DNA of 64,000 bases from Saccharothrix sp. HUAS TT1 (GTDB lineage Bacteria > Actinomycetota > Actinomycetes > Mycobacteriales > Pseudonocardiaceae). The stretch covers positions 62,001 through 126,000 of the forward strand of contig NZ_CP160453.1 of the NCBI RefSeq assembly GCF_040744945.1. The letters are read 5' to 3'. The notes below the pieces were generated by a model that searched no databases, had not been told where the DNA came from, and saw nothing but the letters and a program-made list of their open reading frames with translations. This document shows positions 35,019-42,560 of this stretch, piece by piece. Each line of letters opens with the position of its first letter. The first letter of the stretch is position 1. The translations under genes were made by a program, and so were the position numbers.

Positions 35019-35924
35019 ATGGAGACGCGTCAGCTTTTGGCGTTCACAACTGTGGTTCAAACGGGCAGTTTCACCAAGGCAGCCGCCACGCTGAATTGCT
35101 CACAACCGACTATAACCACCCGGATCAAAGCACTCGAAGAGACCCTTGGCGTGCCTTTGTTCCGGCGACTTCCACGCGGCATCCAGATGACTTCCGCCGG
35201 TGTCGAACTACTGCCGTTCGCGCGGAACATCATCACCCTGACCGACAAGGCCAGGAAAGCGATCACGATGAACGGCGAGCCGCACGGCAAGCTGGTCATC
35301 GGCAGCGCACAGAGTCTGACCGACTACCGTCTGCTACCACTGATCGAGTACATGTGCTGGCGCTACCCGAGCGTCCAGATCTCGCTCCACTCCCGCAACA
35401 CCCAGGCCAACCTGACCTCGGTGCGCGAGGGGCGGCTCGACTGCACCTTCTTCATCGGCTCCGTGGAGCCCCGCGAGGGGTTGGAGACGACGGTGCTGTG
35501 CCCGGAGCCGTTGGTCATGGTCGCCGGCCCGACCCACGCCTTGACCAGGCGTTCGGTGATCACCGAGGACGAGCTGCGCGGGAGCACGCTCATCCGGGCC
35601 GAGAACGGCGCGAGCTACTACGAGCAGTTCGAGCAGGCGCTGGGCCTGCAGGAGGCCGAGTCGAAGTCGCCGGTGCTGGCGCTGGACTCGATCGACGCCG
35701 CCAAGCGGGCGGTCGCCTCGGGTCTGGGGATCTCGCTCGTCCCCGAGGTGACGGTCGCCGCCGAGCTGGCGGACGGCAGGCTGTGCCGACTGCCCTGGGT
35801 CCCGCCGTTCCGGGTGTACACGCAGTTCGCGTGGCGCCAGGACAACTCGACGAACCCGTCGGTGACGGCGCTCGTGTCGGCGGCGGCGCAGGTGGTCAGC
35901 GAGCAGGTGGCGACTCCGGCATGA
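35019..35924 (+). CDS. LysR family transcriptional regulator
   Basis: 301 residues, standard LTTR length. N-terminal winged helix METRQLLAFTTVVQTGSFTKAAATLNCSQPTITTRIKALEETLG (first 60 residues), then a periplasmic-binding-like co-inducer domain (about 90-295; RLDCTFFIGS, GLGISLVPEV). The ATG at 35019 has GGGGAG upstream; the frame back to 34986 lacks homology. LTTRs usually control a divergent neighbour, but none exists here, only 1.2 kb without genes, so its target may lie elsewhere. The first third of the gene is lower in GC than the rest. Confidence 0.92.
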   Translation: METRQLLAFTTVVQTGSFTKAAATLNCSQPTITTRIKALEETLGVPLFRRLPRGIQMTSAGVELLPFARNIITLTDKARKAITMNGEPHGKLVIGSAQSLTDYRLLPLIEYMCWRYPSVQISLHSRNTQANLTSVREGRLDCTFFIGSVEPREGLETTVLCPEPLVMVAGPTHALTRRSVITEDELRGSTLIRAENGASYYEQFEQALGLQEAESKSPVLALDSIDAAKRAVASGLGISLVPEVTVAAELADGRLCRLPWVPPFRVYTQFAWRQDNSTNPSVTALVSAAAQVVSEQVATPA

Positions 35925-35933
35925 CACTGGGGA

Positions 35934-35975
35934 GCCGTTCTTGAGCACCCGGGCGCGGGTGTGCTCAAGAACGGC
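35934..35975 (+). terminator. Terminator of the LysR gene
   Basis: 14-bp perfect arms (outer) continuing into CCC/GGG pairs with a 2-nt bulge, beginning 9 bp after the stop codon. Confidence 0.85.
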
Positions 35976-36013
35976 CCGCGTTTCGCGCGGCGGGCGTCGG
36001 GTAGCTCGAACCC

Positions 36014-36265
36014 ATGACCGTCGAGGCGAGTGACCTGCGAGAGCTGCTGACGTCCGACCTGCCGGACCCGAACCTGGTCCTGGTGGAGGGTCGGTTGGAG
36101 GTGGTCAAGGTCGACGACCTGGACACCGACGACTACCGCGGCGCCATGCTGCTGCTGTCGAGGGCCGAACTCCTGGCCCGCGGCGTCGACGAGACCTCGA
36201 CCGACGACGAACTCGAACGCCAGGCCGCGGCGGTCTCCACCGCCGTCAACGAACTGGGCGGCTAG
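36014..36265 (+). CDS. Small acidic hypothetical protein
   Basis: 83 residues, strongly acidic (many Asp/Glu), no Cys, no signal or membrane segment. Sequence features such as LVLVEGRLEVVKVDDLDTDDYRGAM suggest a small beta strand pair followed by a helix. ATG at 36014. Codon bias is normal for the window. It is alone between the LysR terminator and the tRNA-Pro gene. Family not recognised. Confidence 0.6.
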   Translation: MTVEASDLRELLTSDLPDPNLVLVEGRLEVVKVDDLDTDDYRGAMLLLSRAELLARGVDETSTDDELERQAAAVSTAVNELGG

Positions 36266-36286
36266 CCCACCGGGGGGCAGGTGAAG

Positions 36287-36314
36287 CCCTGACCAACCTC
36301 ACGGCTGGCCAGGG
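36287..36314 (-). terminator. Hairpin downstream of tRNA-Pro
   Basis: Nine-base arms CCCTGACCA/TGGCCAGGG with one mismatch and a 10-nt loop, just beyond the 3' end of the tRNA and also downstream of the convergent small ORF. Confidence 0.5.
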
Positions 36315-36322
36315 CGCGACCG

Positions 36323-36396
36323 TCGGGGCGACAGGATTTGAACCTGCGACCCCCCGCTCCCAAAGCGGGTGCGCTACCAAGCTGCGCCACGCCCCG
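36323..36396 (-). tRNA. tRNA-Pro (anticodon TGG)
   Basis: 74-nt cloverleaf on the minus strand. 7-bp acceptor stem CGGGGCG/CGCCCCG with discriminator A, D-arm with GCGCAGCTTGGTAGCGC, anticodon loop TTTGGGA, T-arm GGTTCAAATCC. CCA is not encoded. It decodes CCA and, by wobble, other proline codons. Confidence 0.95.
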
Positions 36397-36457
36397 GTCC
36401 ACCCCACCCTATCGCGACCCGCTAAACTGATCCCGCGCCCACCCCGGTAGGCGCGAT

Positions 36458-36531
36458 GCGGGTGTAGCTCAATGGTAGAGCCCCAGCCTTCCAAGCTGGT
36501 CATGCGGGTTCGATTCCCGTCACCCGCTCCA
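36458..36531 (+). tRNA. tRNA-Gly (anticodon TCC)
   Basis: Cloverleaf with acceptor stem GCGGGTG/CACCCGC, D-arm TAGCTCAATGGTAGA, anticodon loop CTTCCAA, T-arm GGGTTCGATTCCC and discriminator T at 36528. CCA is genomically encoded at 36529-36531, unlike the adjacent tRNA-Pro. Divergent from tRNA-Pro, with 61 bp between for both promoters. Confidence 0.95.
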
Positions 36532-36560
36532 GCCTCTTCTTGCTGGTAGAGCCCTCACTC

Positions 36561-36586
36561 ACCGTCCCACGTGGACGGTCTTTTGC
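36561..36586 (+). terminator. Rho-independent terminator of tRNA-Gly
   Basis: ACCGTCC/GGACGGT stem, 5-nt loop, followed by CTTTTGC: one of the few terminators in the window with a real U-run. Confidence 0.85.
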
Positions 36587-37047
36587 TTTCTACGACTTCC
36601 CCGTGCCCCTTCTCGGCACTCACCAGAGCCTCGATCCCCGCCTCAATGCTCCGCCCCCGCTCCTCCCTGGCATGGAGTGAACACCTCTTGCGGACCTTCA
36701 AGTTGAGCAGGCGAGGTGTGGACCGGTGGGGGTGCTTGGACGGTGCGGCCACTCGGTTGGGTTGGCGGGAGGTTGGCCGGTGGGGCAGAAAGGGGAGGGG
36801 GTTGGTTGAGGTGGTGAAGGTGCAGGGACGGAGTTGTTGTGCCCCAACGGGATTGTGGGGTGGTGGCTTCACGCGGATGAGGTGGGGGTTTGGGTTGACG
36901 AACGGGTGCGGTGGGGTCCTACAGTCGTTTTGGCTGCCTTGATGTCACCCCAGACTCGTGCGGAGGCCGTCGAAGTGGGTCGCCGGGAAGAACAGTGGCT
37001 TGGGATTCCCGGCGGCCCGCACCACTCCAGCCGTCATGATGGGAGGT
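36587..37047. other. Gene-poor stretch after tRNA-Gly
   Basis: About 460 bp with G-rich strand bias (many GGTGGGG-like runs) and no ORF with family character. A leftward open frame (36555-36872) has a charged, helix-like C-terminal end, but no start or homologue can be recognised. It may be a decayed gene next to a tRNA, a common integration target. Confidence 0.4.
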
Positions 37048-37392
37048 ATGCGTCTCGATCAGATCGTGGTGGACTGCCTCGAACCCGCACGGCTCGTCAG
37101 GTTCTGGGCGGGGTTGCTCGGGGGGCGGTCTGTGGAGCGGGAGCACGGTTGGGCGCACGTGGTTCCGCCCGGGTGGCCGAGGATTTCGTTCCAGCCGGTG
37201 CCGGAGGTGAAGGCCGTCAAGAACCGGTTGCACCTGGACATCGACGTGGACGACATCGCGATCGCCACCGAGCGGGCCGTTGAGCTGGGCGCTGTGCGGC
37301 AGGGCGCGGTTCAGACCGATGAGCAGGGGAGCTTCCAAGTGCTCCTCGACCCCGAGGGCAACGAGTTCTGCTTCGTGAAGCCCCTCCGATAA
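37048..37392 (+). CDS. VOC superfamily (glyoxalase-like) protein
   Basis: 114 residues, a single vicinal-oxygen-chelate domain: MRLDQIVVDCLEPARLVRFWAGLLGG at the N-terminus, HLDIDVDD in the middle and VLLDPEGNEFCFV at the end, all typical of the small Glyoxalase-like clade. Metal-dependent chemistry or antibiotic/ligand binding are both known for such proteins; no specific role can be assigned. The start is chosen by homology, because the GGAGG site lies too close (one base) to the ATG. ATG 37036 is an alternative. Confidence 0.82.
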   Translation: MRLDQIVVDCLEPARLVRFWAGLLGGRSVEREHGWAHVVPPGWPRISFQPVPEVKAVKNRLHLDIDVDDIAIATERAVELGAVRQGAVQTDEQGSFQVLLDPEGNEFCFVKPLR

Positions 37393-37395
37393 CTC

Positions 37396-37515
37396 TCACG
37401 ACGTCACCGCGCGCCACAGGGCCTCGCCGAAGCGCACCGCCAGCACCACCGCGAGAACACCGATGGCGAACGTCACCAGGCATCTCAGGATCACGCGCAG
37501 CTTCGTCACGCGCAC
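37396..37515 (-). CDS. Possible small single-pass membrane peptide
   Basis: About 39 residues if started at GTG 37515: a basic start (RVTKLR), one hydrophobic helix (VILRCLVTFAIGVLAVVLAV) and a short tail. It overlaps nothing and lies between a VOC gene and an MDMPI-type gene. No family and no strong ribosome site; could be spurious. Confidence 0.35.
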   Translation of the reverse strand: MRVTKLRVILRCLVTFAIGVLAVVLAVRFGEALWRAVTS

Positions 37516-37540
37516 AGTCTGCCCCTCACCCCACCACTTA

Positions 37541-38260
37541 TCAGCCGGTTGCCGCCGCCACTGCGGCCCGCAGCGCGCGCACGACCACCACATCCCCCTC
37601 CACCGACAACTGCTCCTCCCCCACCCGCCCCCACAACCACAGGTCCACCGTCGACGCCGACCCGCTGACCACGGCCGCCGCGTCGGCTCCGGGGCAGTAG
37701 TCCACGACCCCCTCGTGCAGCGCCACGGTCCACTCCCGCCCCGGCACGCGCAGCGTCACGGCCCTCCCCGACGCGTGGGCGCCCGGCGGCTGGTGGCAGC
37801 CCAGCCACAACCGCAGCACCTCGTCGATGCCGTCGGCCGCCAACCCCGTCTCCAACGGCGCCGCCAGGCCGATCGCGGCCTGCGCGTCGACCCGGTGCAC
37901 GGCCGTCTCGTGCGCCATGCGCCGCAGCCAGAACCCCAGCGTCCGGTCCCACGGGCACCACGTCGCCGCCGGTGACGCCGCGCGCGCCGGGTCCAGCACC
38001 GCGATCAGCGACGCCGCGCCGACCCGGTACCAGTCGACCAGGTCCGCGTCACCGGGAGAGCACTCCCAGCCCACCGGACGCGCGCCGCGGGCGATCCACC
38101 TCGCCACCATCCGGTGGATGGAACCCAGGTGCACCAGCAGGTCGGCGACCGTCATCCCCGGGCACGCCGGCACGTCCCGGCTCAACGGGGCCAGGTCGGC
38201 CGCGACCGCCAACGCCGCCGCTTCGACGCGGAGCGCTACCGCCAACGAGTGGGCGTCCAT
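37541..38260 (-). CDS. Maleylpyruvate isomerase N-terminal (DinB-like) domain protein
   Basis: 239 residues. Residues about 5-130 form the mycothiol-dependent maleylpyruvate isomerase N-terminal domain (DLLVHLGSIHRMVARWI with metal-ligand His; MAHETAVHRVDAQAA with the HxxxH pair). The C-terminal part (about 140-235) matches the MDMPI C-terminal domain. Many actinobacterial members are generic mycothiol-dependent enzymes of unknown substrate. ATG at 38260, divergent from the Eis-like gene, with about 84 bp between. Confidence 0.88.
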   Translation of the reverse strand: MDAHSLAVALRVEAAALAVAADLAPLSRDVPACPGMTVADLLVHLGSIHRMVARWIARGARPVGWECSPGDADLVDWYRVGAASLIAVLDPARAASPAATWCPWDRTLGFWLRRMAHETAVHRVDAQAAIGLAAPLETGLAADGIDEVLRLWLGCHQPPGAHASGRAVTLRVPGREWTVALHEGVVDYCPGADAAAVVSGSASTVDLWLWGRVGEEQLSVEGDVVVVRALRAAVAAATG

Positions 38261-38344
38261 CGCCGCAGCATCGCGGACCGGCCGTCCTCCGGGCGACCCC
38301 TGAATTGCGTCGCGACGGACCGGCGACCGGCGTATGAACGGGTA

Positions 38345-39553
38345 ATGGCGCTCACACTCCGCACCCTGACCCCGGCCGACCTCCCCGAACTGCAGCGGGT
38401 GGTCGACACCGCGTTCCTCAACGACCCCGCCGAGGAGCGGTTGGAACGATGGCGTGACATCTTCGAGCCCGAACGCCACCACGCCGTCTTCGAGGACGAC
38501 GAGATGATCGGCGTGGGCGGCATCCAGAGCCGTGAGATCACCCTCCCCGGCGCCGGTCCGCAGCCCTTCGCGGCGGTCACGTCGGTGGGCGTCAGGCCCG
38601 GTCACCGCCGCCGGGGCGTGCTCACGCGCATCATGAGGGCGCAGCTGGACAGCATCCGCGACGAGGGCCGCGAGGGCATCGCCGCGCTGTGGGCGTCGGA
38701 GGCCGCGATCTACCCGCGCTTCGGCTACGGGCTCGGGGCGGAGTTCACGAGGCTGGAGGTGCCGCGAGGGGCGGCGTTCCGCCCCGGGGTGTCGACCGGT
38801 GACGCGCGGGTGCGCGAGGTGCCGCGGGACGTGGCGATGCCGGCCATGAAGGTCGTCCACGAAGCCGTCCGACCCGGCCGCACGGGGTGGTTGAGCCGGA
38901 CCGACGGGTTCTGGGACCACCAGTTCGCCGACCTCGAACGCGACCGCGGCGGGCTGAGCGCCTTCCGCTACGTCCTGCACCCGGACGGGTACGCGGTCTA
39001 CCGGGTCAAGTACGACTGGCAGGAACGCGGTCCGCGCAACGAGCTGCACCTGCGGGAGATCGCGGCGCGCACCGACGAGGCGTACGCGGCGCTGTACCGG
39101 TACCTGCTGGACGTCGACATGATCGGCGAGCTGAAGTCCTACACCGCCTCCGACGACCCGATCACCCACCTGCTGGAGGACTCGCGGCTGGCGTTGCGCG
39201 GTCGGGCGGACTCGCTGTGGGTGCGCGTCGTGGACGTCGACCTCGCGCTCACCCAACGCCGGTACCCGTCGGACGTGGACCTGGTGCTGGAGGTGACCGA
39301 CGACTTCTGCCCGTGGAACGCGGGCCGGCGGCGGTTGACCGTCGAGGGCGGTGAGGCGACCGTGCGGCGGGTGGACGACGAGCCGGACGTGGTGCTGGAC
39401 GTGCAGGCGTTGGGCGCGGTGTACCTCGGTGGGACGAAGCTGGCCGCCATGGCGCGAGCCCAACGGGTGCGCGAGGTCACGCACGGTGCCGTGAACGCCT
39501 TGTCACACGCCTTTTCGGGTGATCGGGACCCCCACTGCCCGGAGGTGTTCTGA
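38345..39553 (+). CDS. Eis-like GNAT family N-acetyltransferase
   Basis: 402 residues, the length of Eis. First GNAT domain with AVTSVGVRPGHRRRGVLTRIMRAQL (acetyl-CoA loop, about 79-103), second GNAT-like domain, and C-terminal sterol-carrier-like domain (about 295-400). The C-terminus ends in a free carboxyl Phe, which in Eis enzymes lies in the active site. In mycobacteria Eis acetylates aminoglycosides at several amines; here the substrate is unproven. ATG at 38345. Confidence 0.9.
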   Translation: MALTLRTLTPADLPELQRVVDTAFLNDPAEERLERWRDIFEPERHHAVFEDDEMIGVGGIQSREITLPGAGPQPFAAVTSVGVRPGHRRRGVLTRIMRAQLDSIRDEGREGIAALWASEAAIYPRFGYGLGAEFTRLEVPRGAAFRPGVSTGDARVREVPRDVAMPAMKVVHEAVRPGRTGWLSRTDGFWDHQFADLERDRGGLSAFRYVLHPDGYAVYRVKYDWQERGPRNELHLREIAARTDEAYAALYRYLLDVDMIGELKSYTASDDPITHLLEDSRLALRGRADSLWVRVVDVDLALTQRRYPSDVDLVLEVTDDFCPWNAGRRRLTVEGGEATVRRVDDEPDVVLDVQALGAVYLGGTKLAAMARAQRVREVTHGAVNALSHAFSGDRDPHCPEVF

Positions 39554-39615
39554 CCGGTTTGGGAACCTCTGCGGCTCGCGGGCCGTTCTCCGGGCAACAG
39601 GCACCGGGAGGGTCG

Positions 39616-40380
39616 ATGACCACCACGATCGTGTTGCTCGTGCTGCTCGCCCTGGTGGTGGGCGTGGGCTGGTACTTCGCCCGGTCCGCCGCCGAGAAGC
39701 GGCGCCGGGAGCTGGAGGACGCCCAGGCCGACGCCCGTCGCTGGGTCGAACGGCTCGGCGGCCAGGTGATGAACCTGACCGGCACGGACGTGGCCTCGCA
39801 GCAGGCGCTGGCCGACGCGTCCGAGCGGTTCACCGCGGCCGGGTCGCAGATGGAGCAGGCGCGCACGGTGGAGCAGTGCCGCCTGGTCACGCAGACCGCG
39901 ATGGAGGGCCTGTACTACGTGCGGGCGGCGCGCGTCGCGATGGACCTCGACCCCGGCCCGGAGCTGCCGGACCTGACCGGTCAGAGCCGTGCGGGCGCGG
40001 TGATGGAGGAGCGGGACGTCACGGTGGAGGGCCACCGCTACGTCGCCTCGCCGCGGCCGGGCTCGCACACCCCGCACTACTACCCCGGTGGTGTGGTGGC
40101 GGGTCGCCCGGTGCCGCAGGGCTGGTACTCGGAGCCGTGGTGGAAGCCCGCCCTGGTGGCGGGCGCGTGGGGCTTCGGCTCGATGCTGCTGTTCAGCGCG
40201 ATGTTCACCGGCATGGTCGGCGTGCCCGCCGCGGTGGCGGCCGAGGACCCCGGTGGCGCGGACGGCGGTGACGGTGGCGACGGCGGTGACGCGGGCGGTG
40301 ACGCCGGTGACACCGGTGGCGACTACGGCGGGGATTACGGCGGTGGCGACTTCGGCGGCGGTGACTTCGGCGGGTTCTGA
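39616..40380 (+). CDS. Membrane-anchored protein with Gly/Asp-rich tail
   Basis: 254 residues: an N-terminal membrane segment (about 4-22), a charged helical region (about 25-110; EKRRRELEDAQADARRWVERLG), a Tyr/Pro-rich linker, a second hydrophobic segment (about 182-208, GAWGFGSMLLFSAMFTGMVG) and a low-complexity tail of GGD and GGDYGG repeats ending DFGGF. GGGAGG precedes the ATG at 39616. Such tails occur in actinobacterial TPM- or DUF1542-like membrane proteins; family assignment is uncertain. Confidence 0.7.
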   Translation: MTTTIVLLVLLALVVGVGWYFARSAAEKRRRELEDAQADARRWVERLGGQVMNLTGTDVASQQALADASERFTAAGSQMEQARTVEQCRLVTQTAMEGLYYVRAARVAMDLDPGPELPDLTGQSRAGAVMEERDVTVEGHRYVASPRPGSHTPHYYPGGVVAGRPVPQGWYSEPWWKPALVAGAWGFGSMLLFSAMFTGMVGVPAAVAAEDPGGADGGDGGDGGDAGGDAGDTGGDYGGDYGGGDFGGGDFGGF

Positions 40381-40385
40381 CCGGG

Positions 40386-41189
40386 TCAGGGGGCCTGGCA
40401 GGTCGGGCACCAGTAGAGGTTGCGCGCGGCGACCTCGGCGGTGGTGATCGGGGTGCCGCAGATCAGGCACGGTTGACCGGTGCGGCGGTAGACGTAGACC
40501 TCGCCGCCGTGCCGGTCGTCGCGCGGGGGGCGGCCCATGACCTCGGGGCGGTGTTCCGGGCGGACGGTGTCGATGTGGCCCGCCTCGACGCCGGCGCGCA
40601 TGAGCACGGTCAGGTCGAGCCACATCGCGTCCCACAGGGCCCGGTCGACCCGGTGGCCTTGCACGAACGGGTGGACGTTGTGGCGGAACAGGACTTCGGC
40701 GCGGTAGACGTTGCCGACGCCCGAGAGCACCGACTGGTCCATCAGCAGCACGGCGATGGACTGGCGTGAGCGGGCGACGCGGGCGTAGGCCACCTCCGGC
40801 TCGGCGTCGTCGCGCAGCGGGTCCGGGCCGAGGCGGGCGCGCAGGGCGTCGACCTCGACGTCGGTCAGCACCTCGCAGCGGGTCGGGCCGCGCAGGTCCG
40901 TCCAGTGCGTCGGTCCGACCAACCGCATCCGCACCGCGCCGACCGGCTCGGTGACCGGGTGCGGCGACTCGGTGAACGTGCCGTAGAGCCCCAGGTGGAC
41001 GTGCACGGTCGCGTCCGGGCCGTAGACGTGGAACAGGTGCTTGCCGTGCGCCTCGGCGCGCTCGAACAGCCGGCCGTCCACGAGGGAGGCCGCGAACCTG
41101 CCCTGCGGGCTCGACACCCCGACCGTCGAGCCCGCGTAGCGGCGCTGGTGCAGTTCCGCGAGGCGGTGGAGCGTGTGACCTTCGGGCAT
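40386..41189 (-). CDS. nei2: Fpg/Nei family DNA glycosylase/AP lyase (Nei2-type)
   Basis: Removes oxidised bases and nicks the abasic site. 267 residues. Starts MPEGHTLHRLA with the catalytic Pro2 and Glu3; H2TH region QSVLSGVGNVYRAEVLF (about 151-167); C-terminal zinc finger CLICG...CPTC. Same order as M. tuberculosis Rv2464c-Rv2465c. The ATG at 41189 shares a base with the rpiB stop (TGATG), implying translational coupling. Confidence 0.92.
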   Translation of the reverse strand: MPEGHTLHRLAELHQRRYAGSTVGVSSPQGRFAASLVDGRLFERAEAHGKHLFHVYGPDATVHVHLGLYGTFTESPHPVTEPVGAVRMRLVGPTHWTDLRGPTRCEVLTDVEVDALRARLGPDPLRDDAEPEVAYARVARSRQSIAVLLMDQSVLSGVGNVYRAEVLFRHNVHPFVQGHRVDRALWDAMWLDLTVLMRAGVEAGHIDTVRPEHRPEVMGRPPRDDRHGGEVYVYRRTGQPCLICGTPITTAEVAARNLYWCPTCQAP

Positions 41190-41656
41190 CAGGGCAGGGC
41201 CGGAGCCTCGCCGGTGCGCTCGTAGTCGCGGAGGATGTCGATCCGGCGGGCGTGCCGCTCCTGGCCGGAGAACGGGGTGGCGAGGAACGCCTCCACGATC
41301 GCGACGGCCTCCTCGGTGGTGTGCATCCGGCCGCCGACGCCGATCAGCTGGGCGTCGTTGTGCTCGCGGGCGAGCTTGGCCGTCTCCACGCTGTAGGCCA
41401 GCGCGGCGCGGGCGCCGGGGACCTTGTTCGCGGCGATCTGCTCGCCGTTGCCGGAACCGCCGATGACGATGCCGAGGCTGCCCTGGTCCGCGACCACGCG
41501 ACGGGCCGCCTCGATGCAGAACGGCGGGTAGTCGTCCTCCGCGTCGTACACCTCGGGGCCGACGTCGACCACCTCGTGGCCGGTGTCGGTCAGGTGCTTG
41601 ACGAGGTGGGTCTTCAGCTCGAAGCCCGCGTGGTCCGATCCCAGGTAAACGCGCAC
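41189..41656 (-). CDS. rpiB: Ribose-5-phosphate isomerase B
   Basis: Interconverts ribose-5-P and ribulose-5-P in the pentose phosphate pathway. 155 residues. GSDHAGFELK at the N-terminus, then IGGSGNGEQIAANK with Glu at about 72, corresponding to the catalytic Glu75 of the M. tuberculosis enzyme (which lacks the E. coli Cys), and AREHNDAQLIGVGGRMH. The GTG at 41656 gives the conserved start; an in-frame GTG upstream at 41695 is not homologous. It is divergent from the ComB-like gene. Confidence 0.95.
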   Translation of the reverse strand: MRVYLGSDHAGFELKTHLVKHLTDTGHEVVDVGPEVYDAEDDYPPFCIEAARRVVADQGSLGIVIGGSGNGEQIAANKVPGARAALAYSVETAKLAREHNDAQLIGVGGRMHTTEEAVAIVEAFLATPFSGQERHARRIDILRDYERTGEAPALP

Positions 41657-41683
41657 GTCAGCAAGTCTGCCATCCTTGGTCGC

Positions 41684-42397
41684 GTGTTCGCTCAAGAGGG
41701 TTCCCGGCTTCGGCTGGAGTGGGGTGCCGAGGGGGTCGCCGCGCTCGGGGGGCAGTGCGCGGTGCTCGTGGTCGTGGACGTGCTGTCGTTCTCGACGGCG
41801 GTGGACGTGGTGGTCGCCCGCGGCGGTTCGGTGCGGCCGGTGCGGTGGGCGGACCGGGCGTCGGCGGCCCGGCCGGCGGACCCGTCGTGGACGTTGCGGC
41901 CGTCGTCGCTGGTGTCGGTGCCGACGGGGGTGGAGCTGGAACTGGCGTCGGCCAACGGGGCGACGCTGTGCTCGCTGGCCGCTTCGACGGGCGCGGTCGT
42001 GCTGGCCGGGTGCCTACGCAACGCGAGTGCGGTCGCGGCGGCGGCGCGGGAGTTGGCGGCCGGTGGGCCGATCGGGGTCGTGCCGGGTGGTGAGCGGTGG
42101 GGCGTGACCATCTCGGAGTCGGGGGAGGGCGGACCGCTGCGGCCGGCGGTGGAGGACCTGCTCGGCGCGGGCGCCGTGGTGGCGTCGCTGCTGGGGTACG
42201 GCTCGGCGTCGGTGGAGGCGGCGCTGGCGGCGGAGGTGTTCGCGCGGTCGTCGGTGGCGGACGTGCTGGCCGGGTGCGTGTCGGGCCGTGAGCTGATCGC
42301 CGCCGGTCACGCGGGTGACGTGGCCCTGGCCTCCGAGGTCGACGTGAGCACTGCCGTCCCCCGCCTCACCGACGGCGTCCTGCGCGCCCACTACTAA
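41684..42397 (+). CDS. 2-phosphosulfolactate phosphatase (ComB) family protein
   Basis: 237 residues. ComB-type motifs: VVVDVLSFSTAVDVVVARGG (about 28-47), the ASANGATLCSLAASTGAVVLAGCLRNASAVA block and IGVVPGGERWG. ComB acts in archaeal coenzyme M synthesis; actinobacteria do not make CoM by that route, so the substrate here is probably different. GTG at 41684, only 27 bp from the divergent rpiB start. The 3' end runs into the repeat block at 42400. Confidence 0.85.
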   Translation: MFAQEGSRLRLEWGAEGVAALGGQCAVLVVVDVLSFSTAVDVVVARGGSVRPVRWADRASAARPADPSWTLRPSSLVSVPTGVELELASANGATLCSLAASTGAVVLAGCLRNASAVAAAARELAAGGPIGVVPGGERWGVTISESGEGGPLRPAVEDLLGAGAVVASLLGYGSASVEAALAAEVFARSSVADVLAGCVSGRELIAAGHAGDVALASEVDVSTAVPRLTDGVLRAHY

Positions 42398-42399
42398 CC

Positions 42400-42560
42400 C
42401 GCGAGAGTCCAACGCTCAGCGCGCGAGAGTCCAACGTTCACGCACCCTGAATTCAACGCTCAGCCACCGACGGCCGGGTGCTGAGCGTTGAATTCAGGTG
42501 CGCTGAGCGTTGGACTCTCGCGCTGCGAGCGTTGGACTCTCGCGGGGGTCAGCGTTGGAT
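42400..42560. repeat. Nested palindromic repeat block
   Basis: Three rightward units (42401-42420, 42423-42440, 42447-42464) of a GAGTCCAACGCTCAGC / GAATTCAACGCTCAGC type are mirrored by three leftward units (42480-42497, 42502-42522, 42525-42544). A partial fourth (from 42549) ends inside the aldehyde dehydrogenase gene. The inner pair is a perfect 18-bp stem with a 15-nt loop (42465-42479). It lies between convergent genes and probably doubles as a terminator. It looks like a mobile or amplified intergenic repeat rather than a CRISPR, because there are no regular spacers. Confidence 0.9.

Noticed and set aside
42400..42560. CRISPR array
   Set aside because: Units are in both orientations with no regular spacers and there are no cas genes nearby.
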